The notes below the pieces were generated by a model that saw only the letters and a program-made list of their open reading frames with translations, was not told the origin of the DNA and ran no database searches. Positions 44,848 through 58,327 of a stretch of DNA of 64,000 nt are shown piece by piece. Position numbers and translations under genes: made by a program. This DNA is from Coptis chinensis (Eukaryota; Streptophyta; Magnoliopsida; Ranunculales; Ranunculaceae). The DNA is taken from NCBI GenBank assembly GCA_015680905.1, contig CM027381.1, positions 91,723,501 to 91,787,500 on the forward strand. The letters are read 5' to 3'. Position 1 is the first letter of the stretch. Each line of letters opens with the position of its first letter.

Positions 44848-47411
44848 TTAATCAGACTTAGATGCATTATGATTTGTTGAATAATTCACGATCGGATAAA
44901 TTCTTGAAATGGTGAATGAACTGTTTTTGTGTTGTTTGTTGAATTTGGTTATTTTTATTTGGAATATAGCCTTATATCCAACCAAATCCTGAAATATTTG
45001 TAGTAAAGTTTCTGTACCATCTTCCTGTACATGTTGAACGTGCCACAACTTAAAATCCAGTTCAATATATTTATGCAAGCTAGGAGAAGTTATAGTTATT
45101 TTCTTAACTTGCTGTTCAATGTGAGCAAGTTCTTCTTCAGTTCTTTGTAGCAGTGTTGTTGCTTCAGGATCAAATGCCACAACTTTTGCTGTAGACGTCT
45201 CATCTTTTATCTCCATTCGTAATTGGTATCTGTGCAATATGATGAATTGATTATAGCATATAAATATAGAAATTATAAAAGTTAAATCTTACTTTTGTTT
45301 TGGAGACACGATGCCGTCCTTTGTACATTTGTAACCACTATTGGTTTTTTCAAGCGTCTTTCGGCAGTGTGGGCATGAAATGTAAGACCATCCTTTGTCA
45401 AGAAGTACTTTTGAAATAGTCGCCTCTACGGTAAAATGCATTTGCTATAAATGATGTAGTACGTTATAAGAGATATGGAATTTTTAGGAGATGAAAGCTG
45501 TAGAATAATGTACAATGATTGATATACCTGTGATGAATCATCATTAATTGCAACAATTATTTCTGACAACGTTTTTTTGTTCTGTGATGGCAATTTTTGA
45601 GGTGGCTCCCGCAATAGAAGCTTAGTTTGTTGAGGTATTGGACTGTAGAAAAAGAAAAAGTCTGTCAATTAAATGAGAATACTAAATTGTTTATCAAATA
45701 TGCTAATGTTGAAATAAATTTAATGTCCACTCAATGAATATCAACTAAGAAATAAACTTAGATATATAGATAGTGATTCATGTTACATAGAAAGATAAAC
45801 ATGTTATGAATTATGATTGAGTTTGTCTCAAAAAGTAATTCCACAGGTAATATGAACAGTGAAATACTGGAATTGATGTCTTTTACAAAGGTTGCTATCA
45901 CTGAAGCAAACAATCTAAAGTAGAAAATGATTTATGTAAATCCAACTTGTTTAATGTTACTTTCAGTTCTACTGAACAAAATAAAGTACTCAAGTAAACT
46001 GAAGTCATTCAAGTTTTTTTTAGTCAGTATATGCACTTAGTCGGTCATTAATTAGTAAAGTAATAAATAATTTTTATGTTAATTTGGGGTATAGTGAGTA
46101 GAAAATGATGTCACATATGGAGAGCAGAGTTTAGGAATAATAGGTAGCGTAGCAAAACAGAGAAAAAGAGTCGCAATTATAGTTCAAAGAGTGTAGTGAA
46201 CACAATTAAAGAGCGCCAATTTCAGAGATTACGAATGTTAAGTTACCAGTGCAAAAGCCCTCATTTCTAACACGTGTATGTGGTTTGAAAGAGGTGTGAT
46301 CCTAGTTGAAAGAGAGGCGTACCTGTTAATGATATCCGCAATTTCTGGAATTTGCAAATTCATATATAATTTTGTTGCAGCTGTAGTTGACAGAACATAT
46401 TCAGCATGTTCATCTACAACATGTTAAGTTTTAAATAATTTAAATGATAATAAATTATTATACAATTTGATCAATACCAATATTGAGTTTGATGTGAACA
46501 AACATACCATCGTATTTAACGCTTGTAGAAGTCACAATCAAAACTGCTGCATTAGAATTATTGTTGATTATTTCATCATTGTGTTGCATTGCGTTGAGTT
46601 GCTCCACAGTGTGATCTTCAACACATATCCCCTACATAATGTAGTAAGAAATAGATAGTACGTGTGTGGTAATAGGGATATATAGAAAGTTGTTTGTTTG
46701 ATTGGAATGATATAAATTACTGTTGATCTTGGAGTTGGATATTCCTTATAACAGTCTTGTTTCCATTCCTTTTTGTTACACTCCTCAGTTTGTTCCACTC
46801 GCGTACACGTCCAATTACATCTGTAAAGAAAGACAATAGGACAAAAGATTAGAACGACATTGGTTATAGTTAATAAAATAGTTTTATAGGTACTTACCTA
46901 TAAGATGGTTGTTGTCAGTCTTCGATGGTATTTGATCGAAGTTGACAAATGAAAATACATGCTCTGGAAAGTTTATATCTTTAATTTTGAGTGGCTTTAT
47001 GCTGGTGTGCCAATTGAAACTAATGAGATATTCTCCAGGTGTGACATTATATTTATTCTTGCTTTTTGACAGAGAAAATCGATCTAGAGAGTAAATCTCT
47101 TGTTCAACTATTTGGCGCTGGAACTTGTTCATCAATGATTTATCAACTTTTGCATGTATTTGATGTCCCTGATAAAAAATCCAAATGAAGTTTATATATA
47201 TGGAAAAGTTAAAGAAAAAAATGGAAAAGTTGTACAATTATACTTACGTGCTCGTCGATGAGCAGCATGTCTAAACTTTTACTTAAAATGCATTTGTGTA
47301 GTCAATTGCTTCCCAAATTCTACTCACTTTAGCCATTATTTTCCAGTCTCTGTCAGTTGAGTCAATATCCGCAATGCAATGATGTTGAACATGTGCCAAT
47401 CGTAGGAATTC
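44848..47411 (-). pseudogene. RPA1-like single-stranded DNA-binding protein of the Helitron
   Basis: About eight exons: 47248-47411, 46898-47168, 46721-46820, 46508-46631, 46323-46413, 45528-45642, 45293-45427 and 44848-45229. The first ends SLDMLLIDEH and joins GHQIHAKVDKSLMNKF, the DBD-A OB fold. DVIGRVREWNKL opens DBD-B, and YVLSTTAATKLYMNL follows its last strands. SYISCPHCRKTL plus GYKCTKDG is the zinc ribbon of DBD-C, which continues KYQLRMEIKDETSTAK into the last exon. RPA large subunits coat single-stranded DNA; Helitron copies probably assist rolling-circle transposition. A one-base frameshift in the first exon (after IDYTNAF) and phase mismatches at two junctions suggest decay, though other splice sites could rescue part. 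Confidence 0.85.
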
Positions 47412-50324
47412 CTACGCGTAATGAGAGATTTATTATTGTGGTTGTATTACCATGTTGTAGTTTATATTGCTGGAAAATTTAAGTAGGAATATTGCCTAGA
47501 AGATGGATGATATAACAGTTCAATGGAAATAAGCTAAATTTTGAAGAAACTCAAATAAAAATTGGCTTCTACCACATGGAGAGCATATCAGTAAACGAAA
47601 GTTTAGTTATTGTTAAGATTAAGATACATGTTTGTTGTAGTTAAATTGAATTCATGGAAAGGACAATAGTTTAATGAAGAAAAAAACCAACTTTGAATAT
47701 ACGTGGAAAGCAACTAAAAGAACTTACGGAAGTGTACGCTTGTTCACAGTAATAACTTGTATGGTATCTTCCAAAAAAGTAGGCGGTGATATAGTTTCAC
47801 TTGAGAAGTAGTTGATTTGTTAATGGAATTTTTTTTGTGTCTTTATCTAGTGAAAGATTAGATTGGGTTGTAAATGTGTAGTCGGTGGAAAAAGGACAGG
47901 TCATCCAAATCAAGAAACATGAGGCATTTAGTTGTGCAACTTGCGAACATGTATGCTCTTCATAGAGATACGTTACTTGATGGACCCAGTTGTAATGATG
48001 TTTAGTTTTTTTGATTTGTAAGAAAACTGATTTAGCTGTAATTATATAATATTTATTATAAGATTTGATTGATTCATTTTTCCCATGTAGTACTGGAACA
48101 GGGGATGCCTTAGTGTTTTGCAGGTTTTCTTTCATTGTTGATTTTGGTGGTTGATTTTGCTCTTTTTTAACCTCAACTGGAATAATGGGATGCATGGCTA
48201 GGACCCCAACATAGCCAATTTTATCCCCGGAAACTGTAGAAAATATGATCCTCAAAGGCCTTCTCCATAGTGAATATAAGAATATTTATGCTTAAGCTGA
48301 TGTATAGTTACAAAACTGAATCCTCTGCCTCAGTAAGAGATACCTTCCATGGGTCCTTTTACCCCCAACAATCCCCAACATATATAGTCATATCACACGA
48401 CTAAATAATTATCCATATATATAGTCAGTAAGATGTATGAAAACCAAAATTATCATTGTTCACTGAGTAAGTTTCTTATTGAAATAAAAGAGAACTGCAA
48501 ATTAAAACATCGTGTACAGAATTCCTAATTGTTATATAATTAGAAGTTGCAAAATATTACAGGCAAAAGCAGGAGAAGGTAGGTTATGTACATCTTCTTT
48601 TTGGGCTATACATTATTGCAACTTGATAAAGAAATTGTCAAGATATACGTGAAGATATGACCTTATATATCTCCTGTAGCACTAAATGGAAATTATGTCA
48701 AGAGTAAAACAAAAGCGAGCTAAAACAATATGCATTGAAAAAAATTTGACTATTGAAATTAAACAACATGAAGTTCGATGGAAGAAAGAGAAGACAAAAG
48801 GTCAGCAAAATCAAAGGAAAGCTTTAAATTTAAAAGAAAATTTTAAAAAGACAATAATAACGTAAAGAGAAAAGGAGATGTGAGTATTAAGCAGTGATAC
48901 TGCAGCACGAAGTGATACTGCCGTATAAAGCAGGCCAAAATCAAGAGGTAACCTTACTTCTCTGCGTGTGAGTTCCGCACCCATACTACTTGGATCTGAA
49001 AAGTCTAAAGGAAATGGTCAATGATACATGGGCAGGCTATTAAGATATCAAAGACGATATATAGGCCATTACCATTTGATAGTAACATAGCAAGAAAGGA
49101 ACCAGCCTAGTAAGATATTGAAAAATCTATAGGTCATCACTCTTTGACAACACAATATTAGTACATGATATTAGTTATAGAAGCTATACGAATAACGATA
49201 AGGCATGATATATACAATTAAAAGGATACTACGTCTATCCTTCAGTATGTAGTCCTGGTACAATAACATGGCAACTGTTTTACATTATAATAGAAAGGAG
49301 TGGCTGGGTGGCATAGGTTCCATCTTCCACTTTTGTAATAAATATGTGTGTATTGTTGAACTGGTTTAGATGTGCATATGAGTTGAATTATCACTTAGGA
49401 ATTGGTGCTATGTATAGTTCCTTGCACTGGAATGTTCATTAATAGGTAGCAGAATACGTGCATTGGTTCCATTTGTCATGCAATCAGTGTTACTGTGTTT
49501 TCCTATCATATTTTGCCAATTTTTAGTCCCTATTGTAAGTAAGAATGCCTTATCTCTTATGAATATTTGTCTTATTTTCTCACATGTACTGATGGAGAAC
49601 TACAAAAAAATGCACCCCAATACCTATATGGACTTTCTGTGTCACAAATGGACATGCTCATGATGAGAAGAATAGCCCCGTTAGGCAACAAATCGAAAAA
49701 GTGATCGAGGTATTCCTTTTCTTTGCTAAATTGCTACTTATATGTAAACATTTCAGAGCAATTCAAAAATCACCATGACTTATTACCAAAATCAAGATAA
49801 TATAAGCCTAAGATGTGGAGTTCATTAGGCATGAAAGATGTGGATCAATCAAGGTATAGTATGAGTGTTAGTATGTACCGAGGAGGCGGCAGAGGATTTG
49901 GAAGACCTAGAAGTGCAGCTCCAGATTTGCCTTCTTTATTCTTGGATGCTCGAATATGCTACCTAGGTATGCCTGTGTATATCAAATGAGAAGCCGACTT
50001 AGATTCATTTTGACTTAATACCAAACTATCTAGAGCAAATTTCACGTATATTTAGCATTAGACGAAAGTAGAATTGTAGAATCTATTTACATTCTAACAG
50101 TCTCCATGTGGAAAAAAATTTGTAGTCAGACTATCGGCCATCTCGCTCAATGCAATCTGCAAAGGTAAAGATTGAGGCCGACTGTTAAATGAGCACGAAA
50201 GAAGTATGAGCAAGAAGATGAAAGGTTGTGATTATATAAAACCTATAGGTAGACGTTAATAAATACAGAGAAGATTTGAAGCTACTTACAGCAGAAAGAA
50301 GATAGTAAGCTCTGAGAGATATCA
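47412..50324. other. Helitron interior between RPA and helicase genes
   Basis: No known domain was found in this 2.9-kb stretch. A minus-strand frame of 152 codons (48255-47797) has a Lys/Gln/Pro-rich middle (VEVKKEQNQPPKSTMKEN) and no recognised fold. Near 49870-49970 and 50100-50170 short minus-strand stretches next to splice-like sites could be exons, without identification. Captured host sequence is possible here. Confidence 0.35.
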
Positions 50325-53300
50325 GTGTGGTCTGGAGTTAAAGGAGGATAACACATCAGTATAGACCACGTTTCTCGTGAAAGTTCCCAAGTAACCTGGT
50401 TGATTCCCCTTTTTGACTAATACCTTGGTCGTGTGTCTTGATACGCCTCTTGAGAGTGCCACATAGAGTTGGCCATGACTGAATACATGATCAGGTAAGT
50501 AAACACCAACGTGAGGCAATGTTTGCCCTTGAGCTTTATGTATGGTCAAAGTTTAAACTCGCTTAATGGCAAACTGCTTTCTTATCATATTGAACGGAAG
50601 CTTCAGATCCTCGCTAGGCTTTAGGGGTATATTTGCAAGAAAGCAAAAGTGCACCTTTAAAACCACCAGAAAGCAATCTCTGCATGAATTAAGTTTGGTA
50701 GAAAAGACCGGCATATCAACCTTGTTCCATTGCATAGTCCATTTTTTGGATCAATGTTTATGAGAAGCATTATTGGTGATCCTATCTTCAAAGTCAATTT
50801 GTGAGGAGGCAGGCCACTGGGATTAATAGAATTAAGGTACTCCTGTTGGTACAGATGGCGTTCATCATTCTCAACATGATCAAATGAGTAGTACGTGACT
50901 TCATCTACTTGAAAATTTTGAATGACATGTTCGTTTATTCGATCAGCAACATCATTGGTTGGAGTAAGGAGAGCCCGCTGGACCACATAATCTATATTCT
51001 CTGCATTTTCTTGTAAGGCTGGGAACACACTGTCTATTAGCTGAGTCAAAGAGTGATCGTCCACCCATGGTATGATCATATCATCAGGTATCTTTACCAT
51101 GTCGCCATTGACACATGCCTCAGTCCCGTCTCCTATACGTAGTAAAAAATCAAAAAAGGAAGCATCTTCCAATGCACGCATATTCACTCTAAGACGGATG
51201 ACTTTTACACAGTTCCATAAAACTGATCTTGTTATGCATGCATCTATAGTTTGTGCTATTGTACCCTTATTTACAATAGGTAGCGTCTGGCGAAAGTCAC
51301 CACCCATTACCAAAACTTTGCCACCAAAAGGCAGCTCAACATCCATAATATCTCGCAAGGTTCTTTCCAAGGCCTCAAATGCGTGACGATGGGTCATCGT
51401 AGCTTCATCCCAGATGATAATAGAGGACTCTTTCAACAATTCAGCCAAAGGAGAATGCTTACTTATATTACATGTTGGTGCTGATCCTAGATTTATAGGT
51501 ATTTTAAACCTCGAGTGTGTTGTACGACCTCCAGGAAACATTGTGGCAGCAACACCAGAGCTGGATGTAGCAATTGCTATGCGACCTTTATTCCTCAAAT
51601 AAGCTAAGATTGAGCGGTATAGAAATGTTTTTCCTGTGCCTCCTGGTCCATCAATAAAATAAACAGAACTTTCATTATGGTCAATTGATTGCATAATAGT
51701 GTTAAAAGCAAACTGCTGATTAGCATTCAAATTATGAATGGATGCCAAGTCTTCAGGTGGTATAGGTACTCGTCGCTCTTCCATAATTATGCTGAAGTCT
51801 GAAGAGCATTGAATGCATGTTTCTGATATGCACGGTAAATCAAAATTGGAAATAGATTTATTATATTGGGATAACAATGAATTCAATTCTGTGAGCAAAC
51901 GATTTGTCTTGTGAGTAGAGCAAGTTGTAGAAGAGAAATCATCGTCATATAGTCGCATAACTCATTCCATAAAGCACGGACACCAACTGGTTGGCAATGT
52001 ACTAAAATAGTAACAAAGCACCGTCTCAATGCTGAAGGCATATGAATCCTAGCTGCTTCCAATAACGACTCCCTTATTGCATTATCACTTTCAAGTAGAC
52101 CTAATCTCTCCGCAGCTTCCTTAAATGTTGAGCACTCATAAGAGTGGATAGTTTTCAGGTCACTGTAAGAGGTTGGGCCTCTAACATGGTCAAGGAGCAA
52201 CTTTAAGTAAAATCTTTCTCCTTCGGAAGGTGATACAGCGTGTAGTTTGCCAATAACCTTGTTAAGTCCTCGTCATTTCTGCTCGAACGATATTGTCGTA
52301 GTCATCAGGAGTGTTGAATTTATCATCATTGTCAAGGATTAAGAGTATATGTGCATGTGGGAGACCTCTTTTTTGGAACTCAATGACGTGAACATGTGCT
52401 ACTACTTTACCCAAGATGTTTTTGGTGAAGAGATCATTCTTGAGCTCTTCAAATCTTGAATGAAACGCACGTACTACTACTTTCGGACGATCTTGTGGGG
52501 TCTGGCCTTCATATAAATTTTCTTTGATCTCGTCCCAGTTAGGGTTGCAAGTCATTGTAATGAAGAGATCAGGCTTTCCAAAATTTTGAACCAACGCCAT
52601 TGCATCATAGTATCGCTGGTGCATATCGCGAGGACTTCCTATATAACTTGATGGTAATATTATTTTACGACCGACATTACCTAAAGGAATTGGCAAAGAT
52701 AGATTTTATAGAAAAAAATATTAGTAATTAAACAATAAATAATAATAATAATAAATATATTTATTTATATACTGATCGGGTTTGTTGCAAACCTGTATTA
52801 GTGACCCCAGCAGCAAGAGAATCATGTAAACCTTGGTATAGCTCAGCCCTAATCTTATCTTGGTTGTTGCGTATGAAACGGAGCTGTTGAGTGGCTATCT
52901 TAACATAATTGTCAATTGCGTATTGCTGCAAAAGTCTTCCACCACGAAGTAACAATGATAAATGGTTATCTCGAATCTGTACAAATCAAATGTGAACTTA
53001 ATACATGTAAGCATTGTGTGCATCTTGAATATAATATAAGTATATATCATAATTAGGCACACTTATTATCAATTTAACACCAAAGTTGACATGTACCTGC
53101 AGCATGTAAGAATAAAAAGCTCGGCAACTGATTCTACGTGCATTATCAGAAAATATATGCAAATCCCAGCCAAAGTTACCATATGGATGTAATAACGGAT
53201 ACTGTAATGGGTCATAATAACCTGCAGTGTCTGGGATGTTGAATATTTCTCCAGATTTTGATTCAACGATAATGTCCCTTTCACTCATGTCACTTGGTTC

Positions 53301-54652
53301 TTCACCTCCGACTAAGATAGCTGCAACCTCCGAGGATTCTGGTAGTGAATATTGATGCCGATTAGGCAGTTGCTCTTTGATGTGCAGACGAATATTGTTA
53401 AGAATGTCATGATGAGAGACCTCACGAAAAATATGTACAAATCTGTTGTTGGAGTCTAACACCCTTTTCAGGATAGCCAAAACTTGCCTATCAAGAATGT
53501 TCCTCTCAGCTAGACGGTACTCCAATTCATGGTCGGTGTCATAAATATATATCTGCAAATAACGTGGCCGGTTACCAGGTTGTGGTAGGAGACCACCAAT
53601 CCGATGATATATGGCACCTCGGGCACGATATGTGTACACACCATCTCTACCATTTGCCAAATTGTCATCAATATGAACTCCCATAGAAGTAAAAGAAAAA
53701 ACATGGTTATATGAACGAATATTCTCTCTAAAATGAATACCCTCAGCTGATTGTGATGTGTATAGATATGCTAATTCGGGTGGAGGTGATAGCAAAGGGA
53801 GTTTGACATTCCCGTTAAGACAACAGAGACTACTTGTCTCAGAAGGAAATAATTTTGCTCCACAGTGATGACATGTTTTTAAAATCCTGAGTCGAAAGGG
53901 TTCAATATAAGGGGTGTCTTCAAAGCCTCTTGCACAATTGTAGTATGAACGTAACGATGTTCTGCTTGGTCTAGTACCACCGGATGGAAATTAATATTGT
54001 CTTGTACAGCTGCTAGTTATTTTTACAAAAGATTAGATAAATTTAAGTAAGAAGCTGGTATCTTAATTAGAGAAATTTCCAATAGAAATGAACCTGTGGA
54101 TGTAGGTATCCTTGTATCATGAATTTCAGTCCTAAATGCATGCCCGGAATGGAATAGGTCACTCTCATCATAAATATCATCTAAGTCAATGTTTGGATTT
54201 CCCACATTGCTGCCAACTAAAAATAAAAATAAAATAAATAAATAAAAAATAATAATAACAACAATAACAAACAAACGAATAAATAGTGATAAAATAAGAA
54301 TTAGAATAATCTAATAATAATTAATTAATTAATTAAATTGAATCATAACTGTAAAATAATACATACCAATATTAACTCGAAATGTGTGACCATTGACATC
54401 CAGTGTGATCGGCAAATGATTACCAGTGAATCTACTAAACTCTGATTCAATATGTTGCTTCAATAGAGAGAGTAAATGCTTTACATCTACGTCATACCCA
54501 ACAACAGTGACCCCTGAAGCGAAAATTTTAATGCGTATATAAACTAAACATACTAAAGTGTAATTAGACATTTACAGGAATGATAACAGTAATAATAATC
54601 AATCAAATATATATAGCAGAACCTAAGTGATAAATACCTGAATGTTGTGATC

Positions 54653-57600
54653 CTTGAGCGCAGGGGCGGATCTAGGATTTTAGATAGGGGCTGCCATGGA
54701 GTTAACCTTTAAAGATTTTTTTAGGAACCAATACCAATAAACTAGCATTGATAAACAAAAGAATTATCGCTTTTATTACCTTACCCAAAATGGACAAAAT
54801 AGTGTTTTCACTATAGACCTAGACAAATATAACAAAGAAATGTGCAAGAATAACATAGCACATTAGCATCACACTAGTGAAGTTTTGACCGCGTGGATTC
54901 TTATCAAATACATCTATTATTACATCCAAATCAACTTCTTTAGCAAATTCCGCTCAATGTAAATAGTCATGCAACTGCAAGAAATTCATCCCCATCTTGT
55001 TACTTAAGTCGTGTTTTGAGCAATTTCATAGCTGAGAATGCTCGCTCAGAGTTGCCGTGGAAACGGGGAAGTGTCAAGACAAGACGAATCAATCTATCAA
55101 TCAAATAATAGATATTGATCTTTCTTGTTTCAACTAGTCTTTGACATAATTCGGAGATGGTAGACAACTTCGAAAAGAGGATGCTTGAGCACATCAAGTT
55201 TGTAATGTTGCAGTTGACTTCTCAAAAGATGTATCTCTTTGTTTCGCGGAAGTCTCCACAATAAAACTTTTCTGCGAGTTTACAAATGTCATCAATCTTT
55301 GAAGGACTTAAAAGCATCTTTCGGATCCAAAGCGTAACTAAGATAAAGAAGCTCTATTGTTTTTCCGAAATCTGTTATTTAATTCCACCAACCGGTAATC
55401 TATTACAAAGATTAAATAACTCGACGCGGTAGTGGTGCTCAACCAGTAATGTAATCTTTCTCTTTGGCAAGAACGACTGTACCCGCCATGTGTCGAAAGC
55501 ACCCATATCGAGGCATATCAATGTCATGTTTTTGCAAAACAAAATCACATCACTAAGGAAAGCGCCCCAAGAAGATCCTCTTAATTCTTGAAGAAGTGCT
55601 TTTTCAGATCGAGACTAAGCCGATAGCATTTAAAATGTCTTGGGACTTTTCTTGCGTATTTTACACAAGACATTAGTAATTCCCATAGTCTTATGCAATA
55701 AATGAAAAAGAAAGACAAACTCAAAACTTTTCATTGCAAGAATAGCACCTTTAGCTTCTCCACGATAGAGTTGCTTGACCCGTTCTTCATGACGCTTTCA
55801 AGAACTATACAAATTGAATCAAACATCTCTTTCAGACTACAAACCGAAGCAAAATGAGAACTCCATCTAGTATCTCCGCTTTCGTTGCAAAGTAGAAACT
55901 TGATTAGCTCCTTTTCCAAGAACAAGTTCACCAAGAGCTACCAAAGATATCAATTTCATTTTTCCGAAGTATCTTCCAACTCCCGCTTACGCCACGGCTA
56001 AACATGAAGATTAACAATAGAAGCCAACTTGGGAAAAAAATAACCAAATATCGAAACATCTTTAGAAGCCGAACTAGAGCAAGTTGTAGACGATGTGCAA
56101 AGAAATGCACATAATATGCATATGGACACTCCTTCGTAAACAATGCCCAGAATCCATTCCATTGACCACGATATTGCTAGCACCATCATAACCTTGACCT
56201 CTCATATTTATAATATGCAAATTATGGCGAAAGCAAGGATATTGCATATAGCTTCTTTCAAAGTTAAAGCACAAGTGTCTTTAACACTAACAATACCAAG
56301 AAAATACTCTCTAACAAAACCACCTCTATCAACAAATCTTAGGACAATCGCCATTTGCTCCTTGTTTGAATTATCTTGTGCTTCATCAACAAGGACACAA
56401 AATTTTGCATCACCAATTTTCTCACAAATTCTCTCTCACTTTATCGGCATAGATATGCAAAAGTGTCTTTTGAATTGAATGTGAGGTATATGTGGCATTT
56501 CTGAGCATCTTTTAATAATTTGCAACCTTGTCATTCAACATCGCTGCAAATCCCAACACTCCCTTGAAATTTCCACCATTTTTGACTTTTTGGACTCGTC
56601 ATGGCCTCTAAAAGAAATCCCTTGTAGTGCAAGAAATTGAATACAATGAAGAATAGCTTTGACTAGCAAACGGTTCTTAACAACCTCTTCTTTAGATAAT
56701 GTATTTAACATATTATCTATATGTCGAGAAGGATTCATGAAATTTTCACAAGCTATCATCACGACCTATGAGGTGAGCATGGACCTCCTTCATGTTGCAA
56801 AAGGAACATTTCTTTCCATTATTAATCTTCTTCCAACATTTAAAACCTTCAACAGTGAATGCAGGGGGCTCGCAGATTTGTTTCAAATATAAAACATGGA
56901 AAACAATAAGCTCTATCTCAGTATGGAGTGAGTACTCTAGCCAAGGAAATAGTGTGAACCAAGAGGAGTTGAACCGGCGAGTTTGCTTTCCGAATATGGT
57001 GGATGGATACTCTTTCTCACTGAGTTCAAGTAACCAACGCCCCTTTCCAAGAAAAGCTCGTCGAACATCATCTTGTTGATTAACCGGGTAATTATATATT
57101 GGAGTACGTTTACCCGGATCACGTTCAAATAAAGATGTGGAGTCAACTTCTTCAACACTAACTCTTTGGGCTTGAGGAGAAGGTTCAACTTGCTCAATTT
57201 CAACAACTTGAACTTGTGAAGGAGGTTGGCCATCTCTATCAAGTCTTGAAATATCAAGACTAGATGATGTAGAAGTTACATCATTTTCCGGGGTGACATC
57301 TTTGGGTTTAAAGAAGGAAAACATGGTTTTCATTTTCTTACGAGCTTGATGTTCAGACATTCTTACCTAAGATAAATCATAATAATTTCATAATCAATAG
57401 TTTGCTCTATACTAAAAAAAAAAAAAAAAATATCACAATAATAACTACAATAATATTCAACTAATTAAATAAGACAAAAAATTAAATGACAATCTAATAC
57501 TCCAATATAAACTATAAGTTAACAAGGCAATAAGTCAAATAGAGAACACATTAGTATTTGAAAATTGAAAAACAATAACGAAATAAAAAATATAGGCATA

Positions 57601-58123
57601 ATACAAAACAATTTACCTTAGTCCTTAGCTAATGAATAGTCGAATATGAAATAAAATGATAAATAGATTAGGCGTGGAATTGAACCGAATTTGGAAGAAG
57701 ATAATAATATAGAACAAAATTTTCTTTTTGTGAATAGTACGTCTCAGACGAGTGAAATGACACAAAGTAACGAACTTTCAGTTTTTTTTTTTTGGTTGAC
57801 CTTTCGGTTTTTTTTGTTCGGTTTTACTTTTTGGAGAATCTCTGATTGTAAATTGTGAGAAACTGGAATAGACAGATAGTGACTTGTGGGCGGTGGGCCT
57901 CTATTATGAGTTGTGATTTCTTTTTTTTCTTTGTTTTCGCTAATAGGAAGTTGGGAAGTGGGAACAGCAAACAAACAGGACGGTCAAACTGGAATTGTGT
58001 GTGTTTGTCACTTGTGGGCCTATGGGCTAGACGGCTAGTATTCCTACTACTATTTTTGGGGGGGAGAAGTTTGGGGGCTACAGCCCCTGTCAGCCAACCT
58101 TTACATCCGCCCCTGCTTGAGCG
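54653..58123. mobile_element. hAT transposon, 3455 bp, perfect 8-bp target duplication
   Basis: The element 54661-58115 starts CAGGGGCGGATCTAGG and ends CATCCGCCCCTG, giving a short terminal inverted repeat. It is flanked by CTTGAGCG at 54653-54660 and 58116-58123. Next to the right end GGGGGCTACAGCCCC forms a subterminal hairpin. It carries a minus-strand transposase remnant of the type often annotated as zinc finger MYM-type protein 1-like. It lies inside a 66-nt exon of the Helitron helicase gene, so it arrived after the Helitron. The intact duplication indicates a fairly recent event. Confidence 0.96.
54985..57360 (-). pseudogene. hAT transposase (ZMYM1-like/DUF4371 type)
   Basis: An ATG at 57360 opens a 204-codon frame with an acidic, Pro/Gln-rich N-terminus, then a TTF-type zinc-finger region (FGKQTRRFNSSWFTLFPWLEYS) leading to ENFMNPSRHIDN in the next frame. 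LALQGISFRGHDES, KFCVLVDEAQDNSNKEQMAI, GQGYDGASNI and FLLCNESGDTRWSSHF follow in several frames, the order of the DUF4371/RNase-H-like core. The C-terminal dimerisation signature is NSERAFSAMKLLKTRLK at about 55050-55003, followed by a stop and GDEFLAVA. The enzyme would cut and paste hAT ends. At least six frameshifts or stops make it inactive. Confidence 0.9.
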
Positions 58124-58261
58124 TCAACTTGGATAGATTCTTCTTGGGACTGAAGTTGGCTCGATTCTTCAGCATTAACTATAGTAAATGCTAATTAGAC
58201 AATTTCATGAATGATAATGGTAATATTAATTAATCAAATATATAATGACCCAATTAATTAC

Positions 58262-58327
58262 CTGAATGGTGTGAACCTTGAGTGTTAATTGGTACAGATT
58301 TTGTACGGGACTGAAGTTGGTTTGATC
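58262..58327 (-). repeat. Duplicated 66-nt exon of the Helitron helicase gene
   Basis: The exon 58262-58327 and the exon formed by 58116-58166 plus 54638-54652 (now split by the hAT element) are both 66 nt after removal of the insert. They share CCAACTTCAGTCCC, CTCAAGG and CA-CATTCAG. The introns that follow them also match (ATATATTTGATTRATTA, TTATCATTC, TGTCTAATTA). An exon with its intron was therefore duplicated in tandem before the hAT insertion. Confidence 0.85.

Noticed and set aside
47797..48255. 152-codon minus-strand frame as a named Helitron gene
   Set aside because: No recognisable domain, no splice support, and composition could arise by chance in AT-rich DNA.
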